Positions 1 through 11,139 of a stretch of 64,000 nt of DNA are shown one piece after another; position 1 is the stretch's first letter, and each line of letters begins with the position of its first letter. The stretch is from Heloderma charlesbogerti (taxonomy: Eukaryota; Chordata; Lepidosauria; Squamata; Helodermatidae). A program made the translations under genes and the position numbers. The stretch spans positions 620,001 through 684,000 of the forward strand of contig JANEZZ010002694.1 in assembly GCA_026122225.1 (NCBI GenBank). Direction: 5' to 3'. Below the pieces are notes generated by a model. The model was not told where the DNA came from. It ran no database searches and saw nothing but the letters and a program-made list of their open reading frames with translations.

Positions 1-441
1 TATTTACATAGACTAAGATGGCCAAAACTAAGGAACGCAGATGGCGGCGGCTGTAGCTGCCACCATTTGCATATGCGGTTTTGTTTTGTTTTTTAAACCC
101 AGCCATGATAGGCTACGTAAATCTTTACGTAGCCTATCACGTTGTTGTTGTGTGTTTTTTTTAAACCCAGCCATGATAGGCTATGTAAATCTTTACGTAG
201 CCTATCACATGGGATTTTTTTTGTTTTTTTTTTTACAAGACTGCAAATGGCGGCGGCAGCAGCCAGTCAGAAGACCAGCCGCCGCCGCCGCTCGGAAGAT
301 CCGCCCCAGGTAAGTCTCGTCCTGGGGGGGATCTGTGGAGGGGCAGGGGGTGACAGGCCATTCCGCCACGGAGTTTGGGGGGCCGAATGCACTGGCATTC
401 GGCCTCACCGAGATCCGTGGCGGTATTCTCTGACATCTCTA
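1..441 (+). mobile_element. Non-autonomous hAT-like element, 3' part (hairpin-rich family)
   Basis: The left end lies outside the window. The right end resembles that of the complete element at 30666-31163: both finish in a cat(c/t)(c/t)cta terminus preceded by a two-level hairpin. Here the outer arms are 363-372 and 414-423 and the inner arms 382-390 and 395-403. Further hairpins lie at 37-52/55-70, 107-138 and 175-206. The gag reading frame of the adjoining Gypsy relic is open right up to base 442, so this element may have inserted into gag. There is no coding capacity; the short ORFs here are incidental. Assignment to hAT rests on the better-preserved sister copy. Confidence 0.6.
107..206. 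repeat. Two tandem copies of a 32-bp palindrome, 68-bp period
   Basis: Positions 107-138 form a perfect inverted repeat with 15-base arms around a 2-base centre (left arm gataggctacgtaaa). The block recurs at 175-206 with a single arm mismatch, together with its upstream T-rich flank, so the unit is a 68-bp tandem duplication. Related palindromes occur at 30893-30922 and, decayed, at 4374-4401, each inside hAT-like sequence. Confidence 0.85.
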
Positions 442-442
442 C

Positions 443-1022
443 TATCAAGGTTTCATGACAGCGATGGCCAGTTTTTTCGGTGACCCCCTGCGCACGCAGA
501 CAGCTTCTCGAGAGATTCGCTGCCTCAGGCAGGGCAAGGACTCAGTTTCCAGCTACGTGACAACATTTTGCTTGCTGATGCAGGATTTACAGTGGAATGA
601 TGCCGCACTGGTGGCTCAGTTTTTGGACGGTTTGAATGACGAGATCTTGGATGAGTTGGCATGCACGCCTAGCCTGCCTACTTTGGAGGACCTCATCCAG
701 ACTGCCTCCAGATAGACAGTCGGCTGGAGGGGCACCGGCAGACTCGATGGGGCGCCGGGGGCCGAGATTTCCCTCCTCCCATTCCCCCACATCTCCTGCC
801 TCCTCTCCCACCCCTGCGGTGGGAGTAGAGGAGACCCCGATGCAGCTGAGAGCTACCCAAGCCCCGCTGCTGCCAGAGGAACTAGAGCGGCGGCGCGTGG
901 AGCACCGATGCTTTCGGTGTGGAAAGCTGGGACATTTCGCCAAAACCTGCTGCACTAGACCCCTGCCCCACTGCCTCCCCCTCCTCTCCTTCCTCCCCCT
1001 CCTCATCCCCAGGCCTGACTAG
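443..1022 (+). pseudogene. Gypsy gag remnant (capsid fragment and CCHC zinc knuckle)
   Basis: Gag would form the retrotransposon particle and bind its RNA. The capsid-like part (443-715) has the retrotransposon-gag pattern of a DPLRT-type turn, an LRQG motif and a QFLDGL helix. The frame then changes, and the downstream frame carries one CX2CX4HX4C knuckle at 909-950 (Cys, Cys, His, Cys all present) after a proline/serine-rich linker. The ATG at 455 is only the first in-frame Met, because the frame is open upstream to 443 where a hAT-like element abuts. The capsid N-terminus is missing and the frameshift makes it non-functional. Confidence 0.75.
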
Positions 1023-1052
1023 GCTACCCCCCAAGCCTGTTAGGGGTCTCCA

Positions 1053-2489
1053 GTGTGGGGGGTGGTTCCCCACCAGGTGGGTGCCTTCCGCAACCCCCCA
1101 CCCTCCCATCTGCTATTGCAGGTTCACCTCTGCTCCTCCCAGTGGGGTGGGGTGGAGGCCCTAGCTTTAATGGACTCTGGGGCTACGACCAGTTTCATGG
1201 ATGAAACGTTCGCGCTCTTCCACAAGATTCCTACCCTGCCTCTTCCTGCCCCCTTGGCAGTGGAGACCATCAATGGGCATCCTCCTTCTTCGGGCGCAGT
1301 GAGCCGGATTACAGCTCCGCTCACTCTGCGCGCCCAGTCCCACGTTGAGCAGATTCAGTTTCACTTGGCCAAGGTTCCCCAATACCCAGTCATGCTGGGT
1401 GTTTCCTGGCTCTCTAAGCATAATCCTCAGATTTCATGGGGGCTTCAGCAAGTGGAGTTTGCGTCTCCCTACTGCTGGGAGCATTGCCTCCCGACCGAGG
1501 TGCCAGTCCCAGTCTGGGCCTTAACCCTTTCCTCCCCCTTCTCATCCGCTTCTGGCAGTTCTTCAGCTACCATGATCCTCCCAGAGAAGTATGCGGCTTT
1601 TCGGGATGTTTTCAACAAGAAGGAGGCCGACCAGCTCCCCCACAATGCCCTTTTGACTGTGCCATTAACCTCATTCCTGGGGTGACCATTCCCACTGGCC
1701 GGCTGTATTCAATGTCGGAACCAGAACTTTGAGCTCTGTGGGAGTTTTTGGGCACAAACCTCAGACATGGCTTCATTCGCCCCTCTTCCTCCCCCGCCTG
1801 CGCCCCTACCATGTTTGTGCACAAAAAATCGGGAGAACTCTGCCTGGTGCATGACTTCAGAGCATTGAATTCGGTTTCAATCCCCGACAAGTACCCCCTC
1901 CCCCTCCTACCGGAGATGCTGGAGAGCCTGGGGCGAGCCAAGATTTTCACAAAGTTGGACCTGCATGGTGCCTACAATCTGATTCGCATCCGGGAGGGGG
2001 ATGAGTGGAAGACCTGTTTCAGCACCCGGTACAGAGTGTATGAATACCTAGTGGTGCTGTTTGGGTTCGCCTGTGCTTCCCCCCCCCCACACGTTTTCGC
2101 GTTTTTTGAATGCCACCTTCCGGGACTATTTGGACACTTTCCTCATTGTGTATCTCGATGATTTACTTATATTTTCTGAGGACCCCCACGCCCATCAGTG
2201 CCATGTCTCTGCTATCCTCCAGTGCCTTCGCGAGCACCATCTTTATGCCAAGCTGGAGAAATGTGTGTTTGACCTAACCTCTTTGGACTATCTTGGCTAC
2301 ATTATCTCAGCTGACGGTATCAGGATGGATCCTGCAAAGGTCCAGGCTGTCCTCTCCTGGCAGGCTCCATCCACCAAGAAGGACTTGCAACGTTTTCTGG
2401 GGTTTGCTAATTTTTACAGAAAGTTCCTGCCCAGCTTTGCTTGGCTGACATTTCCTCTCACAGACCTCCTTAAGAGCAGACCACCCTAA
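1053..2489 (+). pseudogene. Gypsy pol remnant (protease and reverse transcriptase)
   Basis: The protease catalytic motif DSGATT starts at 1173. The reverse transcriptase begins around 1748 in a different frame, with [12 protein letters not shown] and KLDLHGAY motifs, and then changes frame again near a C-run at 2080-2090. The catalytic YLDD lies at 2151-2162, followed by the LGFANFYRKF motif of the RT connection region. Reading stops at 2489, just after the thumb; the RNase H and integrase domains that normally follow are absent. At least two frame changes rule out function. Bases 2490-2608 before the LTR are probably leftover internal sequence but show no motif. Confidence 0.85.
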
Positions 2490-2845
2490 GGCTTTCCCGT
2501 CCACCCTAGCTCCCTCTTCGGTGCCGGCGGCCCATTACTTTTTAGAGGAGTTGCAAGCAATACACCACCTCTTACGGGACTCCCTTGAGCAAGCCAAGAC
2601 AGCCTACAAGGGTCTTCCCGTGGTTCTCCTCCAAACGGGGACCAACTGCCTTTTCTGGAGCTTAGGCTACTCTGCTATCTGTACCCAGTGCTGTTCCTTG
2701 CTTTGTCGCTAGCGATTAGTATCTGAAAGAGTCATAAAGTAATAAAGGAATAAAGTCTCGGAAAGAATCCTCATCGTCTGTGTCCTGAGTTGGCTATTGA
2801 TGGGGACTGCAAGAGGCAGCTAGGGCACTCCTGACAGCCAGTACA

Positions 2846-2945
2846 CCTCAGCCTAATTCACAACCTCACAGGGTTGTTTTGAGGATAAACTGGAAACAAC
2901 CCCATATAGGCCAACGTGAGGCCCTTGGAAGAAGTAGGGTGGCCA
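2846..2945 (+). mobile_element. MIR-type CORE-SINE fragment
   Basis: The segment carries the CORE-like block cctcacagggttgtt(t)tgaggataaa followed by a decayed tail, matching the minus-strand SINEs at 19815-20073 and 48500-48727. It lies 9 bases after the Gypsy LTR end. The tRNA-like head is missing. Confidence 0.6.
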
Positions 2946-3744
2946 CTTCTGAATCACCCGAAAACAAGGACATCAATTTGCATAACATTTGCATGTGCTG
3001 ATTTATGTGTGTGGATTCAAATGTGGAAATAATTATTATAAATTACACTGAAATGCAGCCCATCCACCATAGTGTGGAAGACTGTGACCAGGTGACCTGT
3101 GTGCCTTGCTCAGGCTGCTGTCTGGGTGCTGTTGATGGGCAACTCCGAGGCCCAGCTCTTCCTGCTGACGGCTCTTTATGTTTACACTGGACTTGGACTG
3201 GACAGCCCTTCAAACAGAAAACTGTCCTCTGTATAAGAAGACACATGGTTACCTTTGGTGGAAGGTCAAGGTACGAACAGGACCAGTCATGTTATGCATG
3301 ACTCACTTCCCTAGCACTCACACCAAGCAACAAAACCACTGTCCTATATTACAGATTTTGCATTACAGGAGGCTAGGGTAGATAAGACCTGCGAACAGCC
3401 TTCAGGTGTTTGTGTGTTCAGCTTGTGGCACTGACCCATATGGTCTGTGCTGGAGGGTGTGGCAGTAATTCAGGGATATATGACTGATGCGCAGGGGGGA
3501 AAAAACTTTCATTCCAACATAAAGTGAGGAGTTCAGAATTATAGGGTAGCATACTGTGCATGTAATAAACCATTTTAAATCCTTATTTCCATGCTAAGGC
3601 AAAAAGGTCACAGGCCCAATGGCTTTTAATATTCACATTTTATTATTTTGAATTCACCCAAGGTATTATCTTCCCTGGCGTTTTCCGGTTGTTTTGCACT
3701 ACTGGATTTTCCCCCCACAAAAACTCTGGTATGGAGAAAAAGAT
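2946..3744. other. No recognisable feature
   Basis: Non-repetitive looking sequence with only short spurious ORFs. I see no splice-bounded exon or repeat family here. Confidence 0.5.
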
Positions 3745-4134
3745 GGAATACTTGCAGAATTATTTACTTATTAACATTTAGGCACCACCTAATCTGCTAA
3801 AAAGCCATCTAGGAGGTGTACAACCATTTAAAACAACAACCCCTTGCCACAAAAAAAAGAACATTAAAAACCATAAAAACTTTAAAATATTAAAAACTAC
3901 AGATTTAAAAGGCAAAATTGAAAAGATTTACACCTTTTGTAAAGGTCAAGAGAGTGGGGGCCAATCGTAGTTCCTGAGGGAGTGCATTCCACAGTTTGGA
4001 GGCAACACAGGAGAAAGCCTTTTCACTCGGGCCCAACAAATGGGCCTCTGCAGGTAATGGTGCCCTCAAAAGGGCCTCTGCTGCAGTTGTTAATATTCGG
4101 CGAGATTCATAGCGAGACAGGGGATCCCTTACAC
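3745..4134 (-). mobile_element. L2-like LINE, 3' end fragment
   Basis: On the minus strand this encodes the typical C-terminus of L2/jockey-type pol: an AFS..A..LWNALPQELR motif followed by a phenylalanine-rich end (minus ORF within 3905-4134). It is followed by an A/T-rich 3' UTR. The same motif appears in the larger relative at 51012-52928 and at 27419-27838. The element is cut off at 4134 by a hAT insertion. Confidence 0.75.
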
Positions 4135-4511
4135 CAGCGGTCCCCAACGTTTTTGGCACCAGGGACTGGTTTCGTGGAAGACAATTTTTCCGGGGGGATG
4201 CTTAAATGTAAGCGTGTTACATTTATTCTGTACTTTATTTCTATTATTATTACTAACCCCCCGCCACCCCCCGGAATTCCCCTGGGACGGAACCTACCGG
4301 GCGGTGGCTAGTCCAGGTCTGTCCGCTGCTGCCCACCCACTGTGCCCGGACTACAGACGCAAATGGCATCCAGCATAGCTGTAAAGATTTACGTAGCCTA
4401 TTACTTGAACAACAGGGACACTCGCCCACCGCTCACCTCCTGCTTTACGGCCCGGTTCCGAACAGGCTTTGGACCAGTAACAGTCCACGGCCCAGGGGTT
4501 GGGCCCCCCCG
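4135..4511 (+). mobile_element. Non-autonomous hAT element
   Basis: Begins cagcggtccccaac and ends with the inverted counterpart (ccaggggttggg then a C-run). It is flanked by an 8-bp near-perfect target duplication, ccttacac (4127-4134) and ccttacat (4512-4519), as expected for hAT transposons. It inserted into L2-like sequence. Its interior (about 4350-4412) contains a piece of the other hAT-like family with the tttacgtagcc palindrome. Confidence 0.8.
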
Positions 4512-4519
4512 CCTTACAT

Positions 4520-5362
4520 GGTCTTTTGATTGCTAGCACTAAAAGCCCTTTCTCAGGAAGCACCCTGCCTCGTTGGATAAAAGGCAAAGAACTGGATTTT
4601 ATTCTGCAAATGTATGCTCTGAAAGCAAATGTGGGCTGAGGATAAAGTCCATGGCTTTAAAACAACCAAACCAAACATTGTTTCTCTTCATAATGAATCA
4701 CCATTTCCTTGATATAAGTCAACCAGCCCTCACATTATTTATTAAATCATTTTTGTTTAAATTTGCCTGCTCTTTTTTCTTAGAAGACATTTTCATTTGA
4801 CCTAACTGGTTGGAAACACTGCATGCCAGAACAAATATTCCTTACAACTCTGGAAGAATAAGTAATAGGAGATGTTGCAGTGTAGAAGCATGAGAATCTA
4901 AGGAAAGGTGCAGGCATGAATGAATTTCATAAGTTCTCAGTCAGTGCTGCCTGGTTTAATACTGCTTTCTCAAAGCTGAACAACAGAGAAAATAGCAGTG
5001 TTGTCTACCAGTCACTTCATACTGCATTACCTCAGCTTTGTGTCACAAGCGATAAAATGGGAGGGGGGGGAATAAAGATACTGGACCAAGAGATTAGCTA
5101 TTTTTTGACCAGACTATTAATATCAATTATAAAAGCTGTAAGTAAGACTGAGCTTTCACAGAACTACTGCAAAGCTATTGAGTAAAAAAAAAAAATTCCT
5201 TGCTTGTTGACAAGGAAAACCCAAGTGTGATCGTTCCCTGCAGGATCAAAAAAGCCATTATAATTCAAGCTTCTCCATCTTCCAAAGCTCCCCAGACATT
5301 ATGAAGAAACAGAACTCATGGGCAGGGAGCGGGAAATCCAAGAAATTACAAGCCAGTTACCT
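4520..5362. other. Unassigned A/T-rich sequence
   Basis: No conserved coding pattern, repeat end or RNA gene recognised. Confidence 0.5.
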
Positions 5363-5506
5363 AAGGTCGCAATCCTATGCACGTTTAGATAGAAAAAAGT
5401 CCTGCAATTCCCAGCATTCCCCAGCCATCCATGCTGGTTGGGGCATACATAGGATTGAATAAACATGCATAGGGTTGCATAAACATGCACAGGATTGCAA
5501 CCTTAG
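5363..5506. mobile_element. MITE, Harbinger-like TIR family
   Basis: Terminal inverted repeats read ggtcgcaatcctatgcacg on the left and the inverse of ggttgcaatcctgtgcatg on the right. Flanking trinucleotides are TAA and TTA. The same family occurs at 5699-5865, 57897-57987 and 61353-61474. The TWA target and short length suggest PIF/Harbinger MITEs. That class is an inference, since no transposase copy is present. Confidence 0.65.
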
Positions 5507-5510
5507 TTTT

Positions 5511-5601
5511 TTAAAGTGCTTCACAATCACGTTCTCAATAGCCAAGCTTTACTTGTTTAAAGTGCTTCACAATAATGTTCTCAATAGCCAAGCCAACCTT
5601 G
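5511..5601. repeat. Imperfect 46-bp tandem duplication
   Basis: The unit beginning ttaaagtgcttcacaat recurs at 5511 and 5557, ending with gttctcaatagccaag in both. It lies between a MITE and a SINE remnant. Confidence 0.8.
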
Positions 5602-5695
5602 CAGGATATATTATTTTCCCCATTTTACAAATGAGGGGAAGAAGAAATGAAATTGAGTGACAGTGATTCACCCAAGACCCCCTAGTGACATTGGG
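5602..5695 (-). mobile_element. MIR-type SINE remnant
   Basis: Contains ttttccccattttacaaatg followed by a cacccaagacc(c)cctagtgac block, the reverse of the usual MIR CORE order (protein-free, tRNA head missing). Divergent. Confidence 0.5.
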
Positions 5696-5698
5696 TGC

Positions 5699-5865
5699 AA
5701 TTCTGCAATGTTTGTGTATGGTGAACAGGGTGGAGAGTGGTCCCTAGATTCCCGGTATAACCCTAGCTCTTTCCCCCCCACCATTTGCCATGGCTCGCTT
5801 GGGAATGCTGAAAGTTGCAGGACTTTTTTCCTGTCTAACCATGCAGACGATTGCACCTTAAGAGC
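5699..5865. mobile_element. MITE, Harbinger-like TIR family (decayed)
   Basis: Left end gggtgcaattctgcaatg and right end gcagacgattgcacc are inverted relatives of each other and of the 5363-5506 copy. The inner arm aaagttgcaggactttttt is also shared with that family. Confidence 0.55.
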
Positions 5866-5989
5866 ATTAAATTGGCAGAAAACATTGATAAATATAAAAT
5901 CACCAAGTGTCAAAAAGCATGTGGATAGGCAGTGCCAGCTTCATCCAAGAAACCGTGGTGTTTTTTGCAACCATATCGGAGCAAAAAGT

Positions 5990-6815
5990 TCTAACTCCAC
6001 CTATATACTTATGGGGTTTGAGCTGGCAGTGACTGAGTAGGAAAGAGATCTTGGGGTTATGGTGGACAGCTCAATCATGTTGACCTAGTATACAGCAGCC
6101 ATGAAAAAGGCAAATTTCATGCTAGAGAACATTAGGAAAGGGATCAAAAACAAAACTGCCAATATCATAATGCCATTATATAAATCTAAAGTGTGACTTT
6201 GAATACTGTTTGAATACTATACTTCAGTTTGCTGGATCTTAAAAAGCATATTGTAGAGATTAAAAAAAGTGCAGAAAAGAACAACCAAAACAAGAGGGGT
6301 GTTGAGGAACTACCTGAAGAGAAAGGTTATGACATTTGGGGCTTTTGAGTTTAGGAAAAAAGGCAAGTAAAGTGTGTGTGGGGCGGGGGGGGGCAATAGA
6401 AATTTATAAAATCATGAATAATGTGGACAAAGCAGATAGAAAGACATGTTTCTCCTTTTCTCATAATACCAGAATCTGGTTCATCCAATGAAGTCGCATG
6501 GTGGGAAGTTCAGGACAGATAAAAGGACATACCTCTTCACACAGCACATAGTTAAACGATGGAATTATCATAGAATGTGGTGATGCTCACTAACTTAAAT
6601 GGCTTTAAAAGGGTATTGGACAAATTCATGGAGGAGAAGGTTATCAATGGCTATTAGAGAGACAGTCAGACAGACAGGTGCTCACCAATTGCTGGGGAGG
6701 GGGGAGATAACAACAGGAGAGGACTATGGCCTATGGGAAGCCCACAACGACATGGTGGCATCTGGCTGGCCACTATGGGAAGCAGGATGCTGGACAAGAG
6801 ATATCTGTTCCAGTG
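5990..6815 (+). mobile_element. CR1 LINE, 3' third (dead)
   Basis: Translates, with many stops and frame changes, into the CR1 pol C-terminus: the ILGVMVD-like start, a Met-Lys-Lys-Ala helix, an IMPLYKS motif, and the segment before the FRTDKRTYLFTQHI-like block. It continues into the 3' UTR with ggctttaaaagggtattgga. Compare the better copy at 18640-19350. The far 3' tail is decayed. Confidence 0.75.
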
Positions 6816-6990
6816 GGGCTCTTTTAATGTTTGTCTTTTATGCTAACTTTTGCAGAAGTAATGCAGCCATGTTTCGGAACAGAAACGTCTTTGAAATCAA
6901 ACAGTCTCTCTTGAACAGCTCGATTTAGCATGAAACCAATTGGATTTCTTGTTCTGCTAATCAGGCCATGTTGTATGTGTTGCTTATTTC

Positions 6991-7215
6991 ATAAGAACAT
7001 AAGAAGAGCCATGCTGGATCAGACCAAGGGTCCATCTAGTCCAGCATTCTGTTCACACAGTAGCCAACCAGCTGCCCACAGGAAACCTGCAAGCAGGACA
7101 TGAGTGCAACAACATCCATCCACCCATGTTCCCCAGCAACTGGTTTACACAGGCTCACTGCCTCTGGTACTGGCGGTAGCACATCGCCATCAAGACTAGT
7201 AGCCATTGATAGCCT
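6991..7215 (-). mobile_element. CR1 LINE 3' end
   Basis: Starts on the plus strand with ataagaacataagaagagcc and continues through gatcagaccaagggtccat, the inverted CR1 3' terminus found in plus orientation at 19290-19350 and 55700-55755. No coding part. Confidence 0.8.
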
Positions 7216-7311
7216 TTTCCTTTGATGTCACATATTTTCCTGTTCCTTTGAAAGGCCAGAGCCCCCTTGGTCTTCTGTGCCCCCATTTTCTCCTTCCCCT
7301 TCAAACTCAGC

Positions 7312-7402
7312 TTTACGCTGTGATCCTATGCCCACTTCTCTGGAAGTAAGCCCTGTTGAACTCCTTACCGCCAAATAAGCAGGTATAGGATTGCACTCTT
7401 AG
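7312..7402. mobile_element. Short TIR element (aagtaagccc family)
   Basis: Left end gtgatcctatgcccac and right end ggtataggattgcac are inverted. The interior aagtaagccctgttgaactc matches the copies at 8575-8664, 21289-21373 and 36316-36412. Confidence 0.6.
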
Positions 7403-7789
7403 TATTTGTATTTTGATTCCTCTGTTCTAGGGAATTTGGTCTGGAGGATTAGAGATTACAGCTTTCCTACTTTAGGCCTACAATGTAGCCTGTATTTTTA
7501 TGGTAGTACAAAGCTGTGCTAGCCATGTTCTGTGCTCAGTGATTGTAACTTCAACGAATGAGATGGCTACCACAGATCAAACACCACTGAGTCAGCTTTC
7601 GCAGTCACCTAACATCATCTCCTATACGATGCATTTCAGTGGAGAGAGTTAACAAGCTCAGCTGATGTCTCATCACTTGAAGATGTGTAAATGGAATATT
7701 ATCAAGCAGATGCACAATCCTGAAGAGGAAAGGGCTGTAATGGCACAGCTGAGCACCACTGCCACATGAGGAGGTACTTCAGATAGCTT
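7403..7789. other. No recognisable feature
   Basis: No repeat end, exon or RNA gene seen. Confidence 0.45.
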
Positions 7790-8757
7790 CCCACATGAGT
7801 CTGTCTTCCGGAGACTGCTGGTGTCAAGCTAATGATGAAGTTAACAACAATGGCTTGGGGCCAGGGTATTTGAAAGACCGCTTCATCCCATATGAGCCTG
7901 CCCGAAAACTGCGATGGTCATCTGAAACCCTGTTGTATGTCCCATCTCCTAGAGGTGAAGTTGGAGAGTACCCATAACAGGGTTTTTTGTTTAGCAGCAC
8001 CCCAATTGTGGAATGACCTCAAGAGGAAGGTTAGGCTAGCCTCCTTAGCATCCTTTAAAAAGCTGGTGAAGATGATATTGTTCCACCAAATTTTTGATAC
8101 TTAATGCTGCTATTTTCACCATTAATTAACAATATCAATAAAAACAGTTTTAAAATATGTTTTAGGGTTTTATATTTGTATGTATTTTAGGGCACAATCC
8201 TGTTCAGATAGGCAGCCGTCTCCGAACTCGGACGCGAACACCTATCCAGTGCAGGGCAGGAGAAGCAGAGAAGCACGGAGGGGATCATTTCCTCCACGCC
8301 TCCCCTGCCCTGCATTTTCAGCTAGACAGACAATTGCAGCTGTCTAGCCATGGGAGGGCTGAGCGGGGGAGGAGGCTGCCGTATGACACATTGGATATGA
8401 TGTACAGGCATTTCCACCCTCCCCACCCTGAAACGCCCCCCAGAACGCCCCTTTTCGGACGCTCCACACTCCTCTTGCATGCATGGAGAACTGGGGTGTT
8501 CTGCGCTGCCTCCGAGGCAGTGCGGAATTCAGGGGAGGTCGGTTCCCAGAAAACCAGATTGTTCCCTCCATCTGCTATCCTATACACATTTACCTGAGAG
8601 TAAGTCCCACTGAACTCCATGGGGCTTACATCTGAGGAGACATGGATAGGATTGCACTGTTGATCTTCAAATTTTGACTGTACACTGCCTTGAGTGCTCA
8701 TTGAGTGGAGAACCCAAAAATATTCTAAATGAATAAATAAATGATTTTGTCCCCAAA
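7790..8757 (+). mobile_element. L2-like LINE 3' end, split by inserted elements
   Basis: The first part (7790-8187) encodes the broken C-terminal pol motif, with CLAAPQLWNDL at about 7990, then the A/T-rich 3' UTR. The second part (8665-8757) is the L2 3' terminus, gtacactgccttgagtgc followed by an aaataaat tail. Bases 8188-8664 are foreign and begin and end with the acaatcctg/aggattgcac inverted motif. The two halves are therefore one LINE interrupted later. Confidence 0.65.
8188..8664. mobile_element. Inserted TIR element(s) within the L2-like LINE
   Basis: Left end ggcacaatcctgttcag. The right 90 bp (8575-8664) is a copy of the aagtaagtcccac family, ending gataggattgcactg. The G/C-rich middle (about 8220-8560) has no coding motif. 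It could be one longer MITE or one MITE inside another. Confidence 0.5.
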
Positions 8758-9684
8758 CAACCACCACCACAAATACATAGTTTTACACCCTCACATTTTA
8801 AGTGTTCACAGATAGTGTTAAAAGGACTCTAATTGGTTTGCAGGAAACCAGGCGAAACTTAGGGCTGTTTCACTCATTGTCTGGAGTGGCATGATTTGGC
8901 TCCACATCATTAAGTAAGATGCTGGCAGTACACCTCCCAGCAGAACATGGGAGCAGCAGCCACAAAGATGGCAGCAACCATAGATATCATGCAAAGCAGC
9001 CGGTTGAGGACAATGACCATCTGCAAGAAGACACTTGCCCCTCACATGGAATACTGTGAATAAATTGACCACTCTGTTGCATTTACTTGCTAGATCGTAT
9101 TCTCACCAAGCCACTTGCTCAACTTCTCTTAAATGGCTTAGAATAAGATCAGACCTTAAAAAGCCAAACATGATACAAGGTGCTGGAAAACTGGGAAAGC
9201 ATTCCCAGTGGCTTCCAATTGCAAAGATTTTCTTGTCATTTGTCGTGCCGTCAGCCCATTCTATTCTCCGTCTTCAACATTTTCCACCTCATTTTCCAGT
9301 GAATTAGTTTCTCGTCAAGCTGAGCTCCCTCCCCTCATCCTATCGAAAGATATAAATAATTGAAAATGATCCCTAACTCAACTGGCACTTTTTGGCCGTT
9401 AATTGTCAGCTGACATCTTTTGCCTCTGCCAACACCAATGCCACCATACTAGCTCCACAATTTAACTAGATTGAGAGAGAAAAAATTAATAGAAAAGCAC
9501 TCACACTGAAAATTGCATGGTGACAATATTAAGTCTAACTAATTGATTTGTTAATCCATGCCTTCAGGAACAAAATGGATTTCCCATTTGTCTCAAGCTC
9601 TCCACTTGCATTTCTGCATGGATTTCTGCATTTCCAGGCAGTGCTGGAAATTATTACACTGGAAGGTGCCAGATTTCGCCATAT
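8758..9684. other. No recognisable feature
   Basis: Short ORFs only. No repeat family recognised apart from scattered A/T-rich tracts. Confidence 0.45.
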
Positions 9685-9953
9685 GGAGCAGAATCCAATG
9701 GAGTGCTTATTCCTTCTGCAAGCTGTGGTTCCCACTGATTCTGTTGCACAACCAGGACCCACTGCTTATGCAAGGGAGATTTAGTGTTTCCTAGGGGAAG
9801 CCCCCAAACATGCAGAAATGAGTGTTTCCGCTCATTTCAGGTTGCCTCGGATTTGCTAAATCACTGCTGTGCAAGCCGTGGGAACTACTTCCACAACGGA
9901 ATTGGCAAGGTGTAAGAGAATCAGCGGGATAGGCGCCCCATTGGGTTCTGCCC
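9685..9953. mobile_element. MITE, gcagtatccaatgg family (decayed)
   Basis: Left end gcagaatccaatggag and right end ccattgggttctgccc are inverted. It shares its interior (cccactgattct, gcaatttagagc-type and aaatgagtgtttc arms) with the better copy at 27842-28159. Confidence 0.6.
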
Positions 9954-11139
9954 CTTGAGTAGAAATCTATCAGTCTCATGAAGAAACCTGCCCCGGTACT
10001 GACAAATATCTTTCCAACCAAACGCAAATATATACCTGCAATTCAGGATAATACTTCATGACTCTGATGAAGTGGACAGTAGGCTTTGAACATTTATGTT
10101 AGGCTTTAAGGTGGCACAAGGGTCTTTGTCGTTTACGACAGTTCAGGATGTAAATGAAAGGTGTTGGTTTTAGTACTAAACAGTGCTGAATGTATAAAAT
10201 AAGCAGGTCTGGGAATCTCAAGACTTGCTCTGTGCATGTATATTCTGTTTCATGGGCAATGACACAATGTGGCTTACAAATAAAATTTGTTTTGAAACAT
10301 TGCTCGATTTCTAGCAGACATGAACAAATGGACTAACAGATAATGGTGCCAAGACTTCTTTATCATCAGTAGAGGGATAAAAGGAGAATAAACAAATCCC
10401 CTTGATAGATCACAAATCATCTTGTAAAATATTCTGTCAGTAGCAATTGATCAAGGACCCCATTTTAAACCTTCTCTGACTATGCAAATAGTGTACATGT
10501 GGATGGGGGCGGTGTTGGGCTCATTCACACACCCATCACTGCACATCCAACGTAATGTTTGTATTAGACGTATCTTCTACTCACGTCGCCTTATTCTTGC
10601 AATCGTGAAGGATCACAGGACATGTGTGTGCGTGTGCACTGATGTATACATTACATTATAGCGGGATGAGTGCTCTTGTGAGCTCACACCCATCACATGT
10701 ATGCTATCATGGCTGACCATGTGTACTGGTCCTAAGGTGGGGTTGAAGATGGCTTTGCTCGCTGTTAAAGGGCTTGAGTCTCCATTCCACCATGGCACAT
10801 ACTATTTGCAGACAACCAATTTCTGAATTGGTTCATAGGAATAGCATTTTGTCAAATGCTGTTGCTTATGTTCTGTGAAACACCCCTCTCCTTCCCCCCT
10901 GTGATCTACAAAATCACACGTTTGGTTGGTCCCCTTCTTGGCTATGGAAGGTGGAGAACAATGAGCACAAGTTATTTCATAGCAAACAATGGGTAAGTCT
11001 CCGCTGCTCCTCTTAGTACTCTGTTGCTGGATCATGGCCAAGGCACTATATTTTGATGGGGTTGCTTGCATTTATTATGCTTTACTTGAGAGGCACGTGG
11101 GGGCTGCTGGTGGACTAACAGCCAGAATCCAGTCATGTG
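9954..11139. other. No recognisable feature
   Basis: Unassigned intergenic-type sequence. No exon, RNA gene or repeat end identified. Confidence 0.45.

Larger units (their letters stand above)
442..2836 (+). mobile_element. Degenerate Ty3/Gypsy LTR retrotransposon, internally deleted
   Basis: In order: a gag capsid fragment, a CCHC zinc knuckle, an aspartic protease, a reverse transcriptase, then a jump into the last ~228 bp of the 3' LTR (about 2609-2836). RNase H and integrase are missing. No 5' LTR is seen. The LTR piece ends in ctgaca and matches the solo LTR end at 39536-39763 at roughly nine of ten bases, including two AATAAA signals. Frame changes occur between capsid and zinc knuckle, between protease and RT, and inside RT, so this is a dead copy. 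Clade is unproven; gag and RT look like vertebrate Gypsy elements of the Sushi type. Confidence 0.85.

Noticed and set aside
142..483. ORFs over the hairpin-rich start of the window
   Set aside because: They run through palindromes and homopolymers and are not shared with the sister element.
8334..8770. ORFs on both strands of the G/C-rich insert
   Set aside because: No domain; the segment is bounded by MITE-like ends.
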